Shown: positions 8,873 through 16,774, counted from the stretch's first letter. The stretch: DNA of 47,798 nt from Phycisphaerales bacterium (GCA_015487555.1 WFPK01000111.1:1-47798); one strand, 5' to 3'. Notes: generated by a model from the letters alone, not told the origin. Translations and numbers: made by a program.

Positions 8873-9294
8873 TCGGGTGTACGGAAAATGGTCGGGCCTG
8901 GCCGGCTCCAATCAGCCCTGATCGTGGCTTGGGTGGTTGACCTTGAGGCTCGTTGGTCTACACTTGATCTCGAAATGCGGAGCCCGATGTGACGGACGCT
9001 GAGCGATCAGCCGAGGCGCGTCGATGGGTTTATTCGAGTGATCTCGGTGCCTTTGAGTGTTCGAGATCGCGCAGCCGAGTGAATCCCGCTCCAAGTCAGT
9101 AAACCCTTTGGTGCGCTGGCGATACGCTGCGGTCATCATGCCTGGTACTTTGTGTCCGGTGTGTTCAGGCCGTACTGATGACGGAATGAACACCCGATCT
9201 GACTCAAATCAGACCAAGACACGGAGTACGAGCAACACGCGATCACAAAAAGACGAAGAGACAACGAAACACGCTTCAAACAATCGAAAAACAC
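8873..9294 (+). ncRNA. Possible small RNA in a gene-free gap before tRNA-Gln
   Basis: No protein gene is convincing in these 422 bp. A good promoter-like pair is present: TTGACC at 8937-8942, 16 bp, TACACT at 8959-8964. Downstream are hairpins GATCTCG/CGAGATC (9040-9068), GTGTTCA...TGAACAC with an inner CCGT/ACGG (9161-9193), and TCTGA/TCAGA (9198-9213). These could mark a transcript of roughly 220 nt, or the promoter may simply serve tRNA-Gln. No known RNA family was recognised. Confidence 0.3.
8937..8964 (+). promoter_or_regulatory. Sigma-70-like promoter
   Basis: TTGACC, a 16-bp spacer and TACACT. It lies 331 bp upstream of tRNA-Gln, so it would drive a leader or small RNA, the tRNA, or both. 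Confidence 0.45.
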
Positions 9295-9365
9295 TGCCCC
9301 ATGGTGTAATGGTAGCACAGCTGGTTTTGATCCAGTCGGTCCAAGTTCAAATCTCGGTGGGGTAA
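9295..9365 (+). tRNA. tRNA-Gln (anticodon TTG)
   Basis: The acceptor TGCCCCA pairs with TGGGGTA. The anticodon stem is GCTGG/CCAGT and the loop TTTTGAT has TTG at 9327-9329. The T loop is TTCAAAT. The T stem CCAAG/CTCGG contains one A-C mismatch. The discriminator is A and CCA is not encoded. A T-rich stretch follows. Confidence 0.92.
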
Positions 9366-9440
9366 TTTTTCTTCTCTCTGGTTCTCTCTCTTTCTCTTCT
9401 GTCTTTCTCTTCTGATTGATTCCGCGTTGCCAACCAAACG

Positions 9441-10247
9441 ATGGCATCTTCACCCAAAGCACTCGAAGCGATTATCCTGGCAGCTGGCAAGGGGACTCGG
9501 ATGGAATCCGATCTGCCCAAGGTTTGTCATCCTGTCGGCGGGCGTGCGATGGTCTGCGCGGTGGTCGATGCTTGCTTCAAAGCCGGGTGCTCGCGCGTGG
9601 TCGTGGTGGTTGGGTATAAGCAAGAACTTGTCCGCGAAGCGCTCGCCGAGTATGGCGATCGGGTGGAGTTTGCCATCCAGCACGAACAACTCGGCACCGG
9701 GCACGCGGTGGTGAGCGCGGTCGATGCGTTCCCGGTCGAGAAGCGAGCCCAGACCGATGTCTTCGTCCTCTGTGGCGATGGACCGCTGATCCGCACCTCG
9801 ACGCTGCTTGCCATGCTCGAAAAGCATCGCTCGACCGATGCCCACGCGACGCTGGCAACGAGTGTCATTGATGACCCGGATGGGTACGGGCGAATCGTCC
9901 GCGATGCCGACGGCGGGTTTGCACGGATCGTCGAACAGAAGAACGCCAGCGACGCCGAGCTCAAGATCAACGAGGTCAACCCGAGCTACTACTGCATGAA
10001 CGCCGATGCGATGTTTGAAGCCCTCAAGAAGGTCAATCGCAACGAACTCACCGGCGAGTACTACATCACCGATGTTTTCGAACACATGCTCAAAGACAGC
10101 AAGCGCGTCGAGGTCATCGACGCGGTGCCGGCTCAGGACATCCTGAGCATCAACACGCTCGAACATCTTGCCACGGTCGATGCGATCTATCGGGCAAGGC
10201 ATAGCGCTCAAGCCTCCCCCGAAACCACCACCGAAGGGACCGTCTAA
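9441..10247 (+). CDS. glmU: UDP-GlcNAc pyrophosphorylase-like nucleotidyltransferase (GlmU N-domain only)
   Basis: The 268 residues correspond to the uridyltransferase half of GlmU, which makes UDP-GlcNAc from GlcNAc-1-P and UTP for peptidoglycan and LPS. The nucleotide-binding signature is LAAGKGTRM (13-21) followed by LPKVCHPVGGRAM. Further family segments are QHEQLGTGHAV, CGDGPLI, GYGRIVRD, EVNPSYYCM and TGEYYITD. The left-handed beta-helix acetyltransferase domain of full GlmU (about 450 residues) is absent. The short Gln/Ala/Ser/Thr tail ends at a stop overlapping prs by one base. The neighbouring prs-rplY-pth order matches the classic gcaD(glmU)-prs-ctc-pth cluster, supporting the assignment. 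GlcN-1-P acetylation must come from another enzyme. Confidence 0.85.
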   Translation: MASSPKALEAIILAAGKGTRMESDLPKVCHPVGGRAMVCAVVDACFKAGCSRVVVVVGYKQELVREALAEYGDRVEFAIQHEQLGTGHAVVSAVDAFPVEKRAQTDVFVLCGDGPLIRTSTLLAMLEKHRSTDAHATLATSVIDDPDGYGRIVRDADGGFARIVEQKNASDAELKINEVNPSYYCMNADAMFEALKKVNRNELTGEYYITDVFEHMLKDSKRVEVIDAVPAQDILSINTLEHLATVDAIYRARHSAQASPETTTEGTV

Positions 10248-11218
10248 TGTCGGCAGAGATCAAAGTTTTTGCAGGACGCAACTCGAAAGACCTGGCCCGT
10301 CGTATCTGTGCCGAGATGGACATCGAGCTCGGATGCGCCAGGACGAGTTTGTTCCCCGATGGCGAGGTCTTCGTCAAGCTCGACGATGATGTTCGCGGGC
10401 GCGATTGTTATGTCGTGATCTCGACCTGCGATCCGGTGAATGACAATTTGATGGAGCTCTTGGTGTTTTGCGATTGTCTTCGTCGGGCCAGTGCTGCCTC
10501 GGTGACGATGGTCATGCCTTACTACGGGTACGGACGGCAGGATCGAAAAGATGCCGGGCGCGTGCCGATTACCGCCAAGCTCGTCGCCAACCTGATTACC
10601 GCATCGAATGCCGATCGTGTGCTGGCGATGGATCTTCACGCCGCCCAGATTCAGGGTTTTTTCGATATCCCGGTGGATCATTTGTCCGCGACGCCGGTGT
10701 TCTTTGATTACTTCCAGTCGATGCGCCACGAGCTTGGCGATTTGTGTTTGGTGTCGCCTGATGTGGGCAATGTGAAGGTCGCCGAGTCGATGGCCAACTT
10801 GCTCGGTGCGGATCTGGCGATCATCAACAAACGCCGACTCACCGGCGATTCGATCAAGGTCGGGCATCTCATCGGCGATGTTACGGACAAAACGGTGCTG
10901 ATGTTCGACGATATGATCGCAACGGGTGGCACCGTCGTCGAGGCGGCCAAGCTGGTGATGGGCGAGGGCGCCAACGATGTGATCTGTGCCGCGACCCATG
11001 CGGTGCTCGCCGGGCCTGCGATGGAAAAACTTGCCGATTCACCGATCTCCAAGATTATAGTGACGGACACGATCCCCACCGGCAAGCGGAGCGAGCTCAT
11101 TGAGGACAAACTCGTCGTGCTCTCGGTGGGCGAGATGCTCGGGCAGGCGATCAAACGGATTCACGAAAACCAATCAATCAGCGAGCTCTTCGTACGCACT
11201 GCTGGTGCCAAGCGTTGA
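10247..11218 (+). CDS. prs: Ribose-phosphate pyrophosphokinase (PRPP synthetase)
   Basis: Prs converts ribose-5-phosphate and ATP to PRPP for purine, pyrimidine, NAD, His and Trp synthesis in the cytosol. It has 323 residues, the normal length. Motifs are FAGRNSKDLARRI near the start, the ATP-binding FPDGEVFVKLDDDVRG, YGRQDRK, MDLHAAQIQGFFDIPVDHL, and the PRPP loop VLMFDDMIATGGTVVEAA. The ATG overlaps the stop of the GlmU-like gene (TAATG), showing translational coupling. Confidence 0.97.
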   Translation: MSAEIKVFAGRNSKDLARRICAEMDIELGCARTSLFPDGEVFVKLDDDVRGRDCYVVISTCDPVNDNLMELLVFCDCLRRASAASVTMVMPYYGYGRQDRKDAGRVPITAKLVANLITASNADRVLAMDLHAAQIQGFFDIPVDHLSATPVFFDYFQSMRHELGDLCLVSPDVGNVKVAESMANLLGADLAIINKRRLTGDSIKVGHLIGDVTDKTVLMFDDMIATGGTVVEAAKLVMGEGANDVICAATHAVLAGPAMEKLADSPISKIIVTDTIPTGKRSELIEDKLVVLSVGEMLGQAIKRIHENQSISELFVRTAGAKR

Positions 11219-11236
11219 GACCGCTCGGATTTATGA

Positions 11237-11310
11237 GAAACCAAGTACAAGAAACCAAGTACAAGAAACCAAACGAGAAACAACGAGTCATTGAGATGAG
11301 TCATTGAGAT
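11237..11310 (+). repeat. Two short tandem duplications in the rplY leader
   Basis: GAAACCAAGTACAA occurs at 11237-11250 and 11251-11264 with a partial third copy to 11270. GAGTCATTGAGAT occurs at 11285-11297 and 11298-11310. Both lie between prs and rplY, just before the AAAGGAG ribosome binding site. Confidence 0.9.
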
Positions 11311-11324
11311 AAAGGAGAAATGAA

Positions 11325-11972
11325 ATGAGTGACACAACGACAGCGCTGAGCGCACAAAAGCGTGAGCGAACCGGGAGCCGATACGCCCAGCGTGTACGCC
11401 AGGCCGGCGGATTACCCGGGGTTTTGTACGGGCATAAGGAGGAGCCAGTCTCGATTACCCTCGATGCGCACACCGCGATCGGGCACATCTCGAAAGGCGA
11501 GAAGGTTTTTCATATGGACCTCGATGGCAACAAGCAATATGTGCTGCTCAAGGACATCGGTTATGATTATCTGGGAACGAATATTATCCATGTGGACTTT
11601 GCCCGCGTGGACATGAACGAGCGAGTTGATACCAAGGCGCGTCTGAAGTTTGTCGGCGATGCCGAGGGGCTCAAGACCACCGGGGCGATCATGATGCACC
11701 CGCTCACCGAGCTTCAGCTCAACTGTACCGTGACCAACCTGCCCGATGACATTATTGTCGATGTGACGGATATGCAGGTCGGTGATGTGCTCCATGCAAG
11801 CGATGTTACGCTGCCCAAGGACACCATGGTCCTCTTGACTGATCCCAATGCCATCATTGCACAGATCATCATGAAGGCTGTTGTAGAAGAAGAAGGCGAA
11901 GCAACCGAGGTTGGCGCCGATGGTGCCGAGCCTGAGGTCATCGCCGAGAAGAAGGAAGACGCCGAGTCATGA
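11325..11972 (+). CDS. rplY: 50S ribosomal protein L25 (Ctc/TL5 type)
   Basis: L25 binds 5S rRNA. At 215 residues this is the long two-domain CTC/TL5 form. The N-terminal RNA-binding part has RERTGSRYAQRVRQAGGLPGVLYG, split here as RERTGSRYAQ and RQAGGLPGVLYG. The C-terminal beta domain includes LTELQLNC, DDIIVDVTDMQVGDVLHASD and PKDTMVLLTDP. The last 30 residues are an acidic Glu/Ala tail. AAAGGAG precedes the ATG by 8 nt. The stop overlaps pth by four bases. Confidence 0.95.
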   Translation: MSDTTTALSAQKRERTGSRYAQRVRQAGGLPGVLYGHKEEPVSITLDAHTAIGHISKGEKVFHMDLDGNKQYVLLKDIGYDYLGTNIIHVDFARVDMNERVDTKARLKFVGDAEGLKTTGAIMMHPLTELQLNCTVTNLPDDIIVDVTDMQVGDVLHASDVTLPKDTMVLLTDPNAIIAQIIMKAVVEEEGEATEVGADGAEPEVIAEKKEDAES

Positions 11973-12688
11973 AGCTGATCGTTGGACTTGGCAATCCTGG
12001 AGCTCAGTACGAGCGGACTCGGCACAACGCCGGGTTTATGGCCCTGGATCTGCTTGCCAATCGGCACGCAGTGGGGCAGATTCCAAAAAGCCGATTCAAC
12101 GCGGTGACACTCGATGCGATCATCGGGACACAGAAGGCCTTGCTGATGAAGCCGACCAAGTTCATGAACTTGTCAGGCCAATCAGTCGCCGAGGCGGTCC
12201 GATTCTACAAGCTCGATCCGGCTCAGGACCTGATCGTCCTTGTCGATGACATCGCGTTGCCCGTCGGGTTTATCCGCGTTCGTAAGAGCGGATCCGCAGG
12301 CGGGCACAACGGGCTTTCCGATATTGATCGGCTCTTGGGTGGTGCAGACTATCCTCGAATCCGCATCGGTGTGGGCAATGTGCCCAAGTTCATGACCCAG
12401 TCGGACTGGGTCTTGAGCCGGTTCATGAAAGAGGAGCACGATGATGTAGACCGCAGCCTCAAGGCGGCGGCCGATGCAACGGAGTGCATGCTCAACGATG
12501 GTGTGACCAAGGCGATGAACGCGTTCAATACCAAACTCGTCAAGCCCAAGCCAGAACCCAAGCCCGAATCGAAAGAAGAGTCGCCGAAACAGTCAGATTC
12601 ACAAACAGATACAGAGAAGAAATCAACAGAAAACACATCAGCCTCGACCGAGGCGAAAGCAAACATGGAGAACAAGAATGTCAACTGA
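11969..12688 (+). CDS. pth: Peptidyl-tRNA hydrolase
   Basis: Pth releases peptides from peptidyl-tRNA that dropped off ribosomes. The core (about residues 1-190) has GLGNPGAQYERTRHNAGF with the catalytic His of RHN, the NAV/MKPTKFMNLSGQSV segment with substrate-binding Asn, VDDIALP with the conserved Asp, and KSGSAGGHNGLSDI. The family is usually about 190 residues; here a 50-residue tail rich in Lys, Pro, Glu, Ser and Thr is added. The start overlaps rplY (ATGA), and its end overlaps rpsF by 11 bases, so rplY-pth-rpsF are translationally coupled. Confidence 0.96.
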   Translation: MKLIVGLGNPGAQYERTRHNAGFMALDLLANRHAVGQIPKSRFNAVTLDAIIGTQKALLMKPTKFMNLSGQSVAEAVRFYKLDPAQDLIVLVDDIALPVGFIRVRKSGSAGGHNGLSDIDRLLGGADYPRIRIGVGNVPKFMTQSDWVLSRFMKEEHDDVDRSLKAAADATECMLNDGVTKAMNAFNTKLVKPKPEPKPESKEESPKQSDSQTDTEKKSTENTSASTEAKANMENKNVN

Positions 12689-13229
12689 AACACAAGTCCG
12701 CACCGGCGTCTATGAGGCGATGTTCCTCGCCAGCCAGGCCGCAGCCGCATCGTTCGGCGACCTGATCGATCACATCAACTCACTCTTCGAGCGTGCAAAC
12801 GCCGAGGTGATCGCGATGAAAAAATGGGACGAGCGTCGGCTCGCCTACGAGATCGACAAGCAAAAGCGAGGCGTCTACATCCTCGCCTACTTCAAATGCC
12901 CGACCGATATGGTCCCTCATCTCGAACGCGATGTCGTGATCTCGGACAAACTCCTGCGTGTGCTTGTCACCTCGGCAGATCACCTGACCCAAGAGGAGAT
13001 CGCAGCGCACAACGATATCGACGGGCTGGCGACCGAGGCCAAGCTCAAAGCCCAGGCAGGCGATGCGCAGGAGTCCACAGCGAGCAAGAAGGTCCATCTC
13101 GGTGCACCCGTTGCTTCGGAGATGGCCCCGGCCAATGAGGCCCCCGCCGAGTCCGCACCAGAAACAGCTTCAGAAGCAACCCCTGAAGCGGGTGCTGAAG
13201 AATCCGGTGAGAAACCGGCCGATTCCTGA
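12678..13229 (+). CDS. rpsF: 30S ribosomal protein S6
   Basis: S6 sits on the platform of the small subunit, normally paired with S18. Residues 1-115 match the family: YEAMFLASQAAAA, AEVIAMKKWDERRLAYEIDKQKRG, YILAYFKCP, ISDKLLRVLV. The protein has 183 residues against the usual 95-135, because of a long Ala/Glu/Pro tail. GGAG at 12667-12670 serves the ATG, which lies inside the end of pth. It is followed by a hairpin terminator and a dispersed inverted repeat, so ssb is probably transcribed separately. Confidence 0.93.
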   Translation: MSTETQVRTGVYEAMFLASQAAAASFGDLIDHINSLFERANAEVIAMKKWDERRLAYEIDKQKRGVYILAYFKCPTDMVPHLERDVVISDKLLRVLVTSADHLTQEEIAAHNDIDGLATEAKLKAQAGDAQESTASKKVHLGAPVASEMAPANEAPAESAPETASEATPEAGAEESGEKPADS

Positions 13230-13260
13230 GTGATTGGCGCTCTACCCTCTGAAAATCCAG

Positions 13261-13293
13261 CAGATTCCGTGTGCTCGCATGCGGAATCTGTTT
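13261..13293 (+). terminator. Probable terminator after rpsF
   Basis: CAGATTCCG (13261-13269) pairs perfectly with CGGAATCTG (13282-13290) around a 12-nt loop and is followed by only three T. The position, 32 bp after the rpsF stop, fits a terminator of the glmU-like/prs/rplY/pth/rpsF unit. Confidence 0.6.
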
Positions 13294-13346
13294 GGTATTG
13301 AGCTACACTAGATTGTGTCTGCTGATTCGGGTAGAGTCATTTCTCA

Positions 13347-13421
13347 ACGAGCCGCGACCGTGAGGGAGCGGTCTTCTCTTGAGTGAAATCCAAAGACCGC
13401 TCCCTCACGGTCGCGGCTCGT
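13347..13421. repeat. Dispersed inverted repeat, copy 1
   Basis: Perfect 29-bp arms at 13347-13375 and 13393-13421 (inner part GAGCCGCGACCGTGAGGGAG and its complement) enclose a 17-nt loop. It lies between rpsF and ssb. The same arms occur at 24562-24643 and 45263-45341. A read-through frame over it gives the peptide QRPLPHGRGS, a false N-terminal extension of ssb. Confidence 0.95.
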
Positions 13422-13507
13422 CAAGAGCGGGTACAACCGAGTGGGCACAACAGGGCGGACACCACGAAGATCAGCCGTGCATACGGGCACGGGGAATGGA
13501 GATACAG

Positions 13508-14002
13508 ATGGCCAGTTTCAACAAAGTCATGCTCATGGGCAACCTCACACGCGATGTCGAAATTCGACACACACCGAGCAATACGGCGGTGGGTAACTTC
13601 GGGCTCGCGGTCAATCGCAAATACAAAACCCAGTCCGGCGAACAACGCGAGGAAGTCACCTTCGTCGATTGCGAAGCCTGGGGACGCACCGCCGAGGTCA
13701 TGGCTCAGTATCTCGGGCGCGGACGCCCAGTCTTCATCGAAGGTCGGCTCAAGCTCGATCAGTGGGAAGACAAAAACGGAGGAGGCAAACGATCCAAACT
13801 TTCCGTGGTCGTTGAAAACTTCCAGTTCATCAACTCGGGCCAAGGCGGGGGCAACGCCGGCGGCGGCGGCGGGGGCGGATATGCTCAGGCCGGTGCTGGT
13901 GCATCGAGTGGCGGCTACAACGGCGGAAATCAAGGTGGCGGCGGACCGCAAAGCGGCAGCGGTGGGGGAGGCGACTTCAGCCACGACGATATCCCGTTCT
14001 AA
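13508..14002 (+). CDS. ssb: Single-stranded DNA-binding protein
   Basis: SSB coats single-stranded DNA in replication and repair and recruits partners through its C-terminal tip. The OB fold (about residues 1-110) starts ASFNKVMLMGNLTRDVEIR and includes FGLAVNRKY, VDCEAWG and GRPVFIEGRLKLDQW. A Gly-rich linker follows and the protein ends DDIPF, the canonical partner-binding tail. I choose the ATG at 13508 (164 residues) because GGAG lies at 13498-13501 and the family starts here. A longer frame to 13379 would read through the inverted repeat. It is followed by a strong terminator. Confidence 0.96.
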   Translation: MASFNKVMLMGNLTRDVEIRHTPSNTAVGNFGLAVNRKYKTQSGEQREEVTFVDCEAWGRTAEVMAQYLGRGRPVFIEGRLKLDQWEDKNGGGKRSKLSVVVENFQFINSGQGGGNAGGGGGGGYAQAGAGASSGGYNGGNQGGGGPQSGSGGGGDFSHDDIPF

Positions 14003-14023
14003 AACCAATAAATCCCGCTTTTC

Positions 14024-14052
14024 AAGGCCCTCCACCGCATGGAGGGCCTTTT
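14024..14052 (+). terminator. Rho-independent terminator after ssb
   Basis: An 11-bp perfect stem AAGGCCCTCCA/TGGAGGGCCTT with loop CCGCA runs into four T. It separates ssb from rplI. Confidence 0.92.
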
Positions 14053-14242
14053 CATGGACGCAATTCATTGCAAGGCAATGGATAACGCACCGAATGCACG
14101 CCTACACTCTCCTCCCGATTGATCGCTGTTCATCAGCCTCATCGGACCTTTGTTGGGGTGGTGCACCGTGCATCACTCCTCAACTCTTCCGGAATCATCG
14201 TGTTGATGACACGCCGGATCAGGACAGCGAAAGGACCAATCC

Positions 14243-14827
14243 ATGGCACGCTCAGTTAAACTTCTCCTCACCGAAAATGTTGACAACCTCGGTATCGTCG
14301 GCGATGTCGTCAATGTCAAAGTCGGATACGCCCGAAACTACCTCCTCCCATTCAACTACGCCACTACGCCAAGCGACGAGCTCATCGCATCGCTTGCCGA
14401 GAAGCGCGCCATCGCCGAGAAGGAAGTCGCAGCCCGCCGATCACAACGCGAAGAAATGATCGGCAAGCTCAACGGGCAAGAACTCACCCTCACACGCGCT
14501 TGCAACGACCAGGGGCAGCTCTACGGCTCGGTCACCCAGCAAGACATCGCCAATGCACTCAAAGAAGTCGGATTCACCGTCGCCCCTCGCGAGGTGCGCC
14601 TGCCGACCACCATCAAGCGCATCGACGCCTTCGACATCCACATCAAGGTCGATTCCGACCTCGAAGCCGACATCAAGCTCTGGGTCGTCGCCGACCGCGA
14701 ACTCGATCTCGACCAAGAAGAAGAGATGGAGTTTGACAACGAAGGCGAGCTGATCGTCAAAGAGAAAAAGACACCCAAAGCCGAAGCCAAGCCCGAAGCG
14801 CAAGCCGAGCCGACTGCTGCCGAGTAA
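14243..14827 (+). CDS. rplI: 50S ribosomal protein L9
   Basis: L9 binds 23S rRNA near the L1 stalk. The N-terminal domain is clear: KLLLTENVDNLGIVGDVVNVKVGYARNYLLP (shown by LLLTENVDNLG and VKVGYARNYLLP). A central helix (about 55-75) leads to the C-terminal domain with LYGSVTQQDIANAL and TIKRIDAFDIHIKV. At 194 residues it exceeds the usual 150 through an acidic and Lys-Pro-Glu-Ala-rich tail. AAAGGACC precedes the ATG. The usual rpsR neighbour between ssb and rplI is missing. Confidence 0.95.
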   Translation: MARSVKLLLTENVDNLGIVGDVVNVKVGYARNYLLPFNYATTPSDELIASLAEKRAIAEKEVAARRSQREEMIGKLNGQELTLTRACNDQGQLYGSVTQQDIANALKEVGFTVAPREVRLPTTIKRIDAFDIHIKVDSDLEADIKLWVVADRELDLDQEEEMEFDNEGELIVKEKKTPKAEAKPEAQAEPTAAE

Positions 14828-14842
14828 GCAAACGCGACGAAT

Positions 14843-14873
14843 CGTATACCAATCATCTCGTATACCAATCATC
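14843..14873 (+). repeat. Tandem duplication TCGTATACCAATCATC
   Basis: Two near-adjacent copies of this 16-bp word lie just after the rplI stop and before its terminator. They seem to be a recent duplication without coding content. Confidence 0.85.
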
Positions 14874-14876
14874 GAG

Positions 14877-14897
14877 CCGGCAGCGATGCCGGTTTTT
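14877..14897 (+). terminator. Terminator of rplI
   Basis: CCGGC (14877-14881) pairs with GCCGG (14888-14892) and five T follow. Two further weak pairs extend the stem. Confidence 0.75.
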
Positions 14898-14920
14898 GGG
14901 TGGCGTGAGCATGATGCGCG

Positions 14921-14947
14921 AAAAAAAGACGCCCGATCGGGCGTCTT
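14921..14947 (-). terminator. Terminator of the CvpA-family gene (minus strand)
   Basis: A perfect palindrome centred at 14936/14937 (AGACGCCCGA/TCGGGCGTCT) has seven A on the plus strand at 14921-14927, which become a T run on the minus strand. It lies 46 bp after the stop of the minus-strand gene. Confidence 0.88.
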
Positions 14948-14992
14948 CTTCATTGCGTCTTCTTCATTGCATCGGTTACAAACGGTTACGGC

Positions 14993-16774
14993 CTACTTCG
15001 TATCCAGCGGCGGCACAAACTCGGCGATCGCCACATCACCAATCGTATAGTGCGTAATCTTGACGCCTTGGGTCACAACGAAGAGCAGGGTCAAATCCTG
15101 ATCGTCCCGGCTTCGGCTCAAGCTCGGGGTGTCCTGAATGCCCGAGAGTGTTGATCCGCGGGTGAGTCTGGCGTGGAATATCTCAGCATCGCTGTACTCA
15201 AAGCCGATCGCTTCGTATTCGTTGCCATGCTCGTCGATCAGCAACAAAGGCTGATCGAGCGGCGCATCGCGCGAGGCTTCGCTCAAGAGACCAATCTCAG
15301 AATCAGGCCCAACATTGACCTTGACGAGCGTCTGTCCCCGGTCAATGGTGTAGCGTTCGACGCGGAGGCTCTTGCCTGTCGGTGCGTTCTTTCGTCCGAC
15401 CTCGGTCTTGATGAGCCATTCGCCTTCGCCATCAATGACCTCGTTCTTCTCATTGAGCGTGAACCCGCGTCGAGCAATTTGTGTGGACATCATCTTGGAG
15501 AGTTTGGCCGATTTGCTGACCAATGGCGGGCGTTGGGCCGGGTCATAGGTAATCATGTCGGTGGTGATGAGTTTGCGCTTGGCAAAGGATTCGCCCTTGA
15601 GGATCGCACCCGAACGGACGAGCTCGTCGCGCTGCGATGGGTTGGCAAACTCGACAGGATCGGGGAGTGCATCGGTCATCACGCGGATGTTCTTGGCATA
15701 AAAGGCGACCGGCGAGTATCCTTGGGGGATCACAAACTCGAAGGCCATGGGTATGCGTGATTTGGCGCCGACCGAGGTGATGAACACATCTTTCGAATCG
15801 AACCGCCACCGCCCATACTCGTCGGGCTTGGATGATTCCGAGATGGTCGCGATGGGGAAGACCGTTTTGGTATTGCCAGCATCATCTTCGATGAGCAGGC
15901 GATACTGCCCGTTGGAGACCACGAGTTGCCCACCCTTTTTGCCTCGTTCTTTGGCTCCGGGTTGGAACTCGACGACATACCCGGCGAGGTAGCCTTTGGA
16001 TACGGCTTCGGAGTCGATGTCGATGTATTTCTGCGGGCGATCTTCGCGTGCATCGGTAAGCAAGGTGGCGAGGGATTCGGTGCCCTTGGGATCGCCGACG
16101 ATGTAGGTGGATTGGATGGTGAAATCATCGGGGGTGATGGCGTTTCTGCCCGATCCATTGCCCGGCGAGACCCTTGATGCCATTCCGACGAGTTCGAGCT
16201 CGGGGTACCATTTGGCGAGGGGCTCGTTGGCACTCATCGTTCCAATCGAGAGTTGCCTGTAGGCCATCGCGGTGAGTCGATCGACCGGGATCCAGAGGGT
16301 GTCGGCACGGACCAGTGAGCCATCGCCCTTGGCGCGATCTTCAGAGTATGCCAGAGGCTGGTATCCAAGGAAATCGGTGGGCAGGCGCATCGACTCAATC
16401 CCAAGGACCAGGATTCCTGCGCAGAGCACCCCCGTCGCCAGGCCACAGATTCCGCCGCCGATATAGTCGATGATCGAGGCGTTGCGGATGTTGTTGGGGA
16501 CGAGCTTGTCGGTGAGTGTCCGCAAGAGCAAGAAGACGACCACGAAGGGGACAATGAGCGCGACACCCCAAGAGACCCCTTCGAGGAATGAACCGAATCC
16601 GCGTTCGGGGCTCAGTTCGATGAGCTTCACCGCGAGTATCTCCCAGAAGGCGAAGGCGATCGCCCCGGCGACAATCGCGCATAGCAGATGGATCAGCGCG
16701 TTGAACACGCCTCGGATCATCCAGGCATAGCCAACACCGAGCACGAAAACGATGACAATGATGTTCAGGATCAT
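14993..16774 (-). CDS. CvpA-family membrane protein with large C-terminal domain
   Basis: The first 150 residues contain four or five membrane helices (starting ILNIIVIVFVLGVGYAWMIRG, then LIHLLCAIVAGAIAFAF, VALIVPFVVVFLLLRTL and YIGGGICGLATGVLCAGILVLG), the pattern of CvpA proteins, which are linked to colicin V export and envelope integrity. The remaining roughly 440 residues form a soluble region that I do not recognise, rich in beta-type segments and perhaps periplasmic. At 593 residues it is much longer than ordinary CvpA (about 160). GGAG precedes the ATG. It follows the PilB-like gene by 54 bp on the same strand, so both may be co-transcribed. The CvpA call is based on topology and the GGxxCGLxxG-like segment. 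Confidence 0.7.
   Translation of the reverse strand: MILNIIVIVFVLGVGYAWMIRGVFNALIHLLCAIVAGAIAFAFWEILAVKLIELSPERGFGSFLEGVSWGVALIVPFVVVFLLLRTLTDKLVPNNIRNASIIDYIGGGICGLATGVLCAGILVLGIESMRLPTDFLGYQPLAYSEDRAKGDGSLVRADTLWIPVDRLTAMAYRQLSIGTMSANEPLAKWYPELELVGMASRVSPGNGSGRNAITPDDFTIQSTYIVGDPKGTESLATLLTDAREDRPQKYIDIDSEAVSKGYLAGYVVEFQPGAKERGKKGGQLVVSNGQYRLLIEDDAGNTKTVFPIATISESSKPDEYGRWRFDSKDVFITSVGAKSRIPMAFEFVIPQGYSPVAFYAKNIRVMTDALPDPVEFANPSQRDELVRSGAILKGESFAKRKLITTDMITYDPAQRPPLVSKSAKLSKMMSTQIARRGFTLNEKNEVIDGEGEWLIKTEVGRKNAPTGKSLRVERYTIDRGQTLVKVNVGPDSEIGLLSEASRDAPLDQPLLLIDEHGNEYEAIGFEYSDAEIFHARLTRGSTLSGIQDTPSLSRSRDDQDLTLLFVVTQGVKITHYTIGDVAIAEFVPPLDTK

Noticed and set aside
9057..9365. Frame crossing tRNA-Gln
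   Set aside because: Same reason: the end is tRNA sequence; no ribosome site or homologous features.
13379..13507. N-terminal extension of SSB
   Set aside because: It is encoded by the right arm of the dispersed inverted repeat; SSB homology and a Shine-Dalgarno start at 13508.
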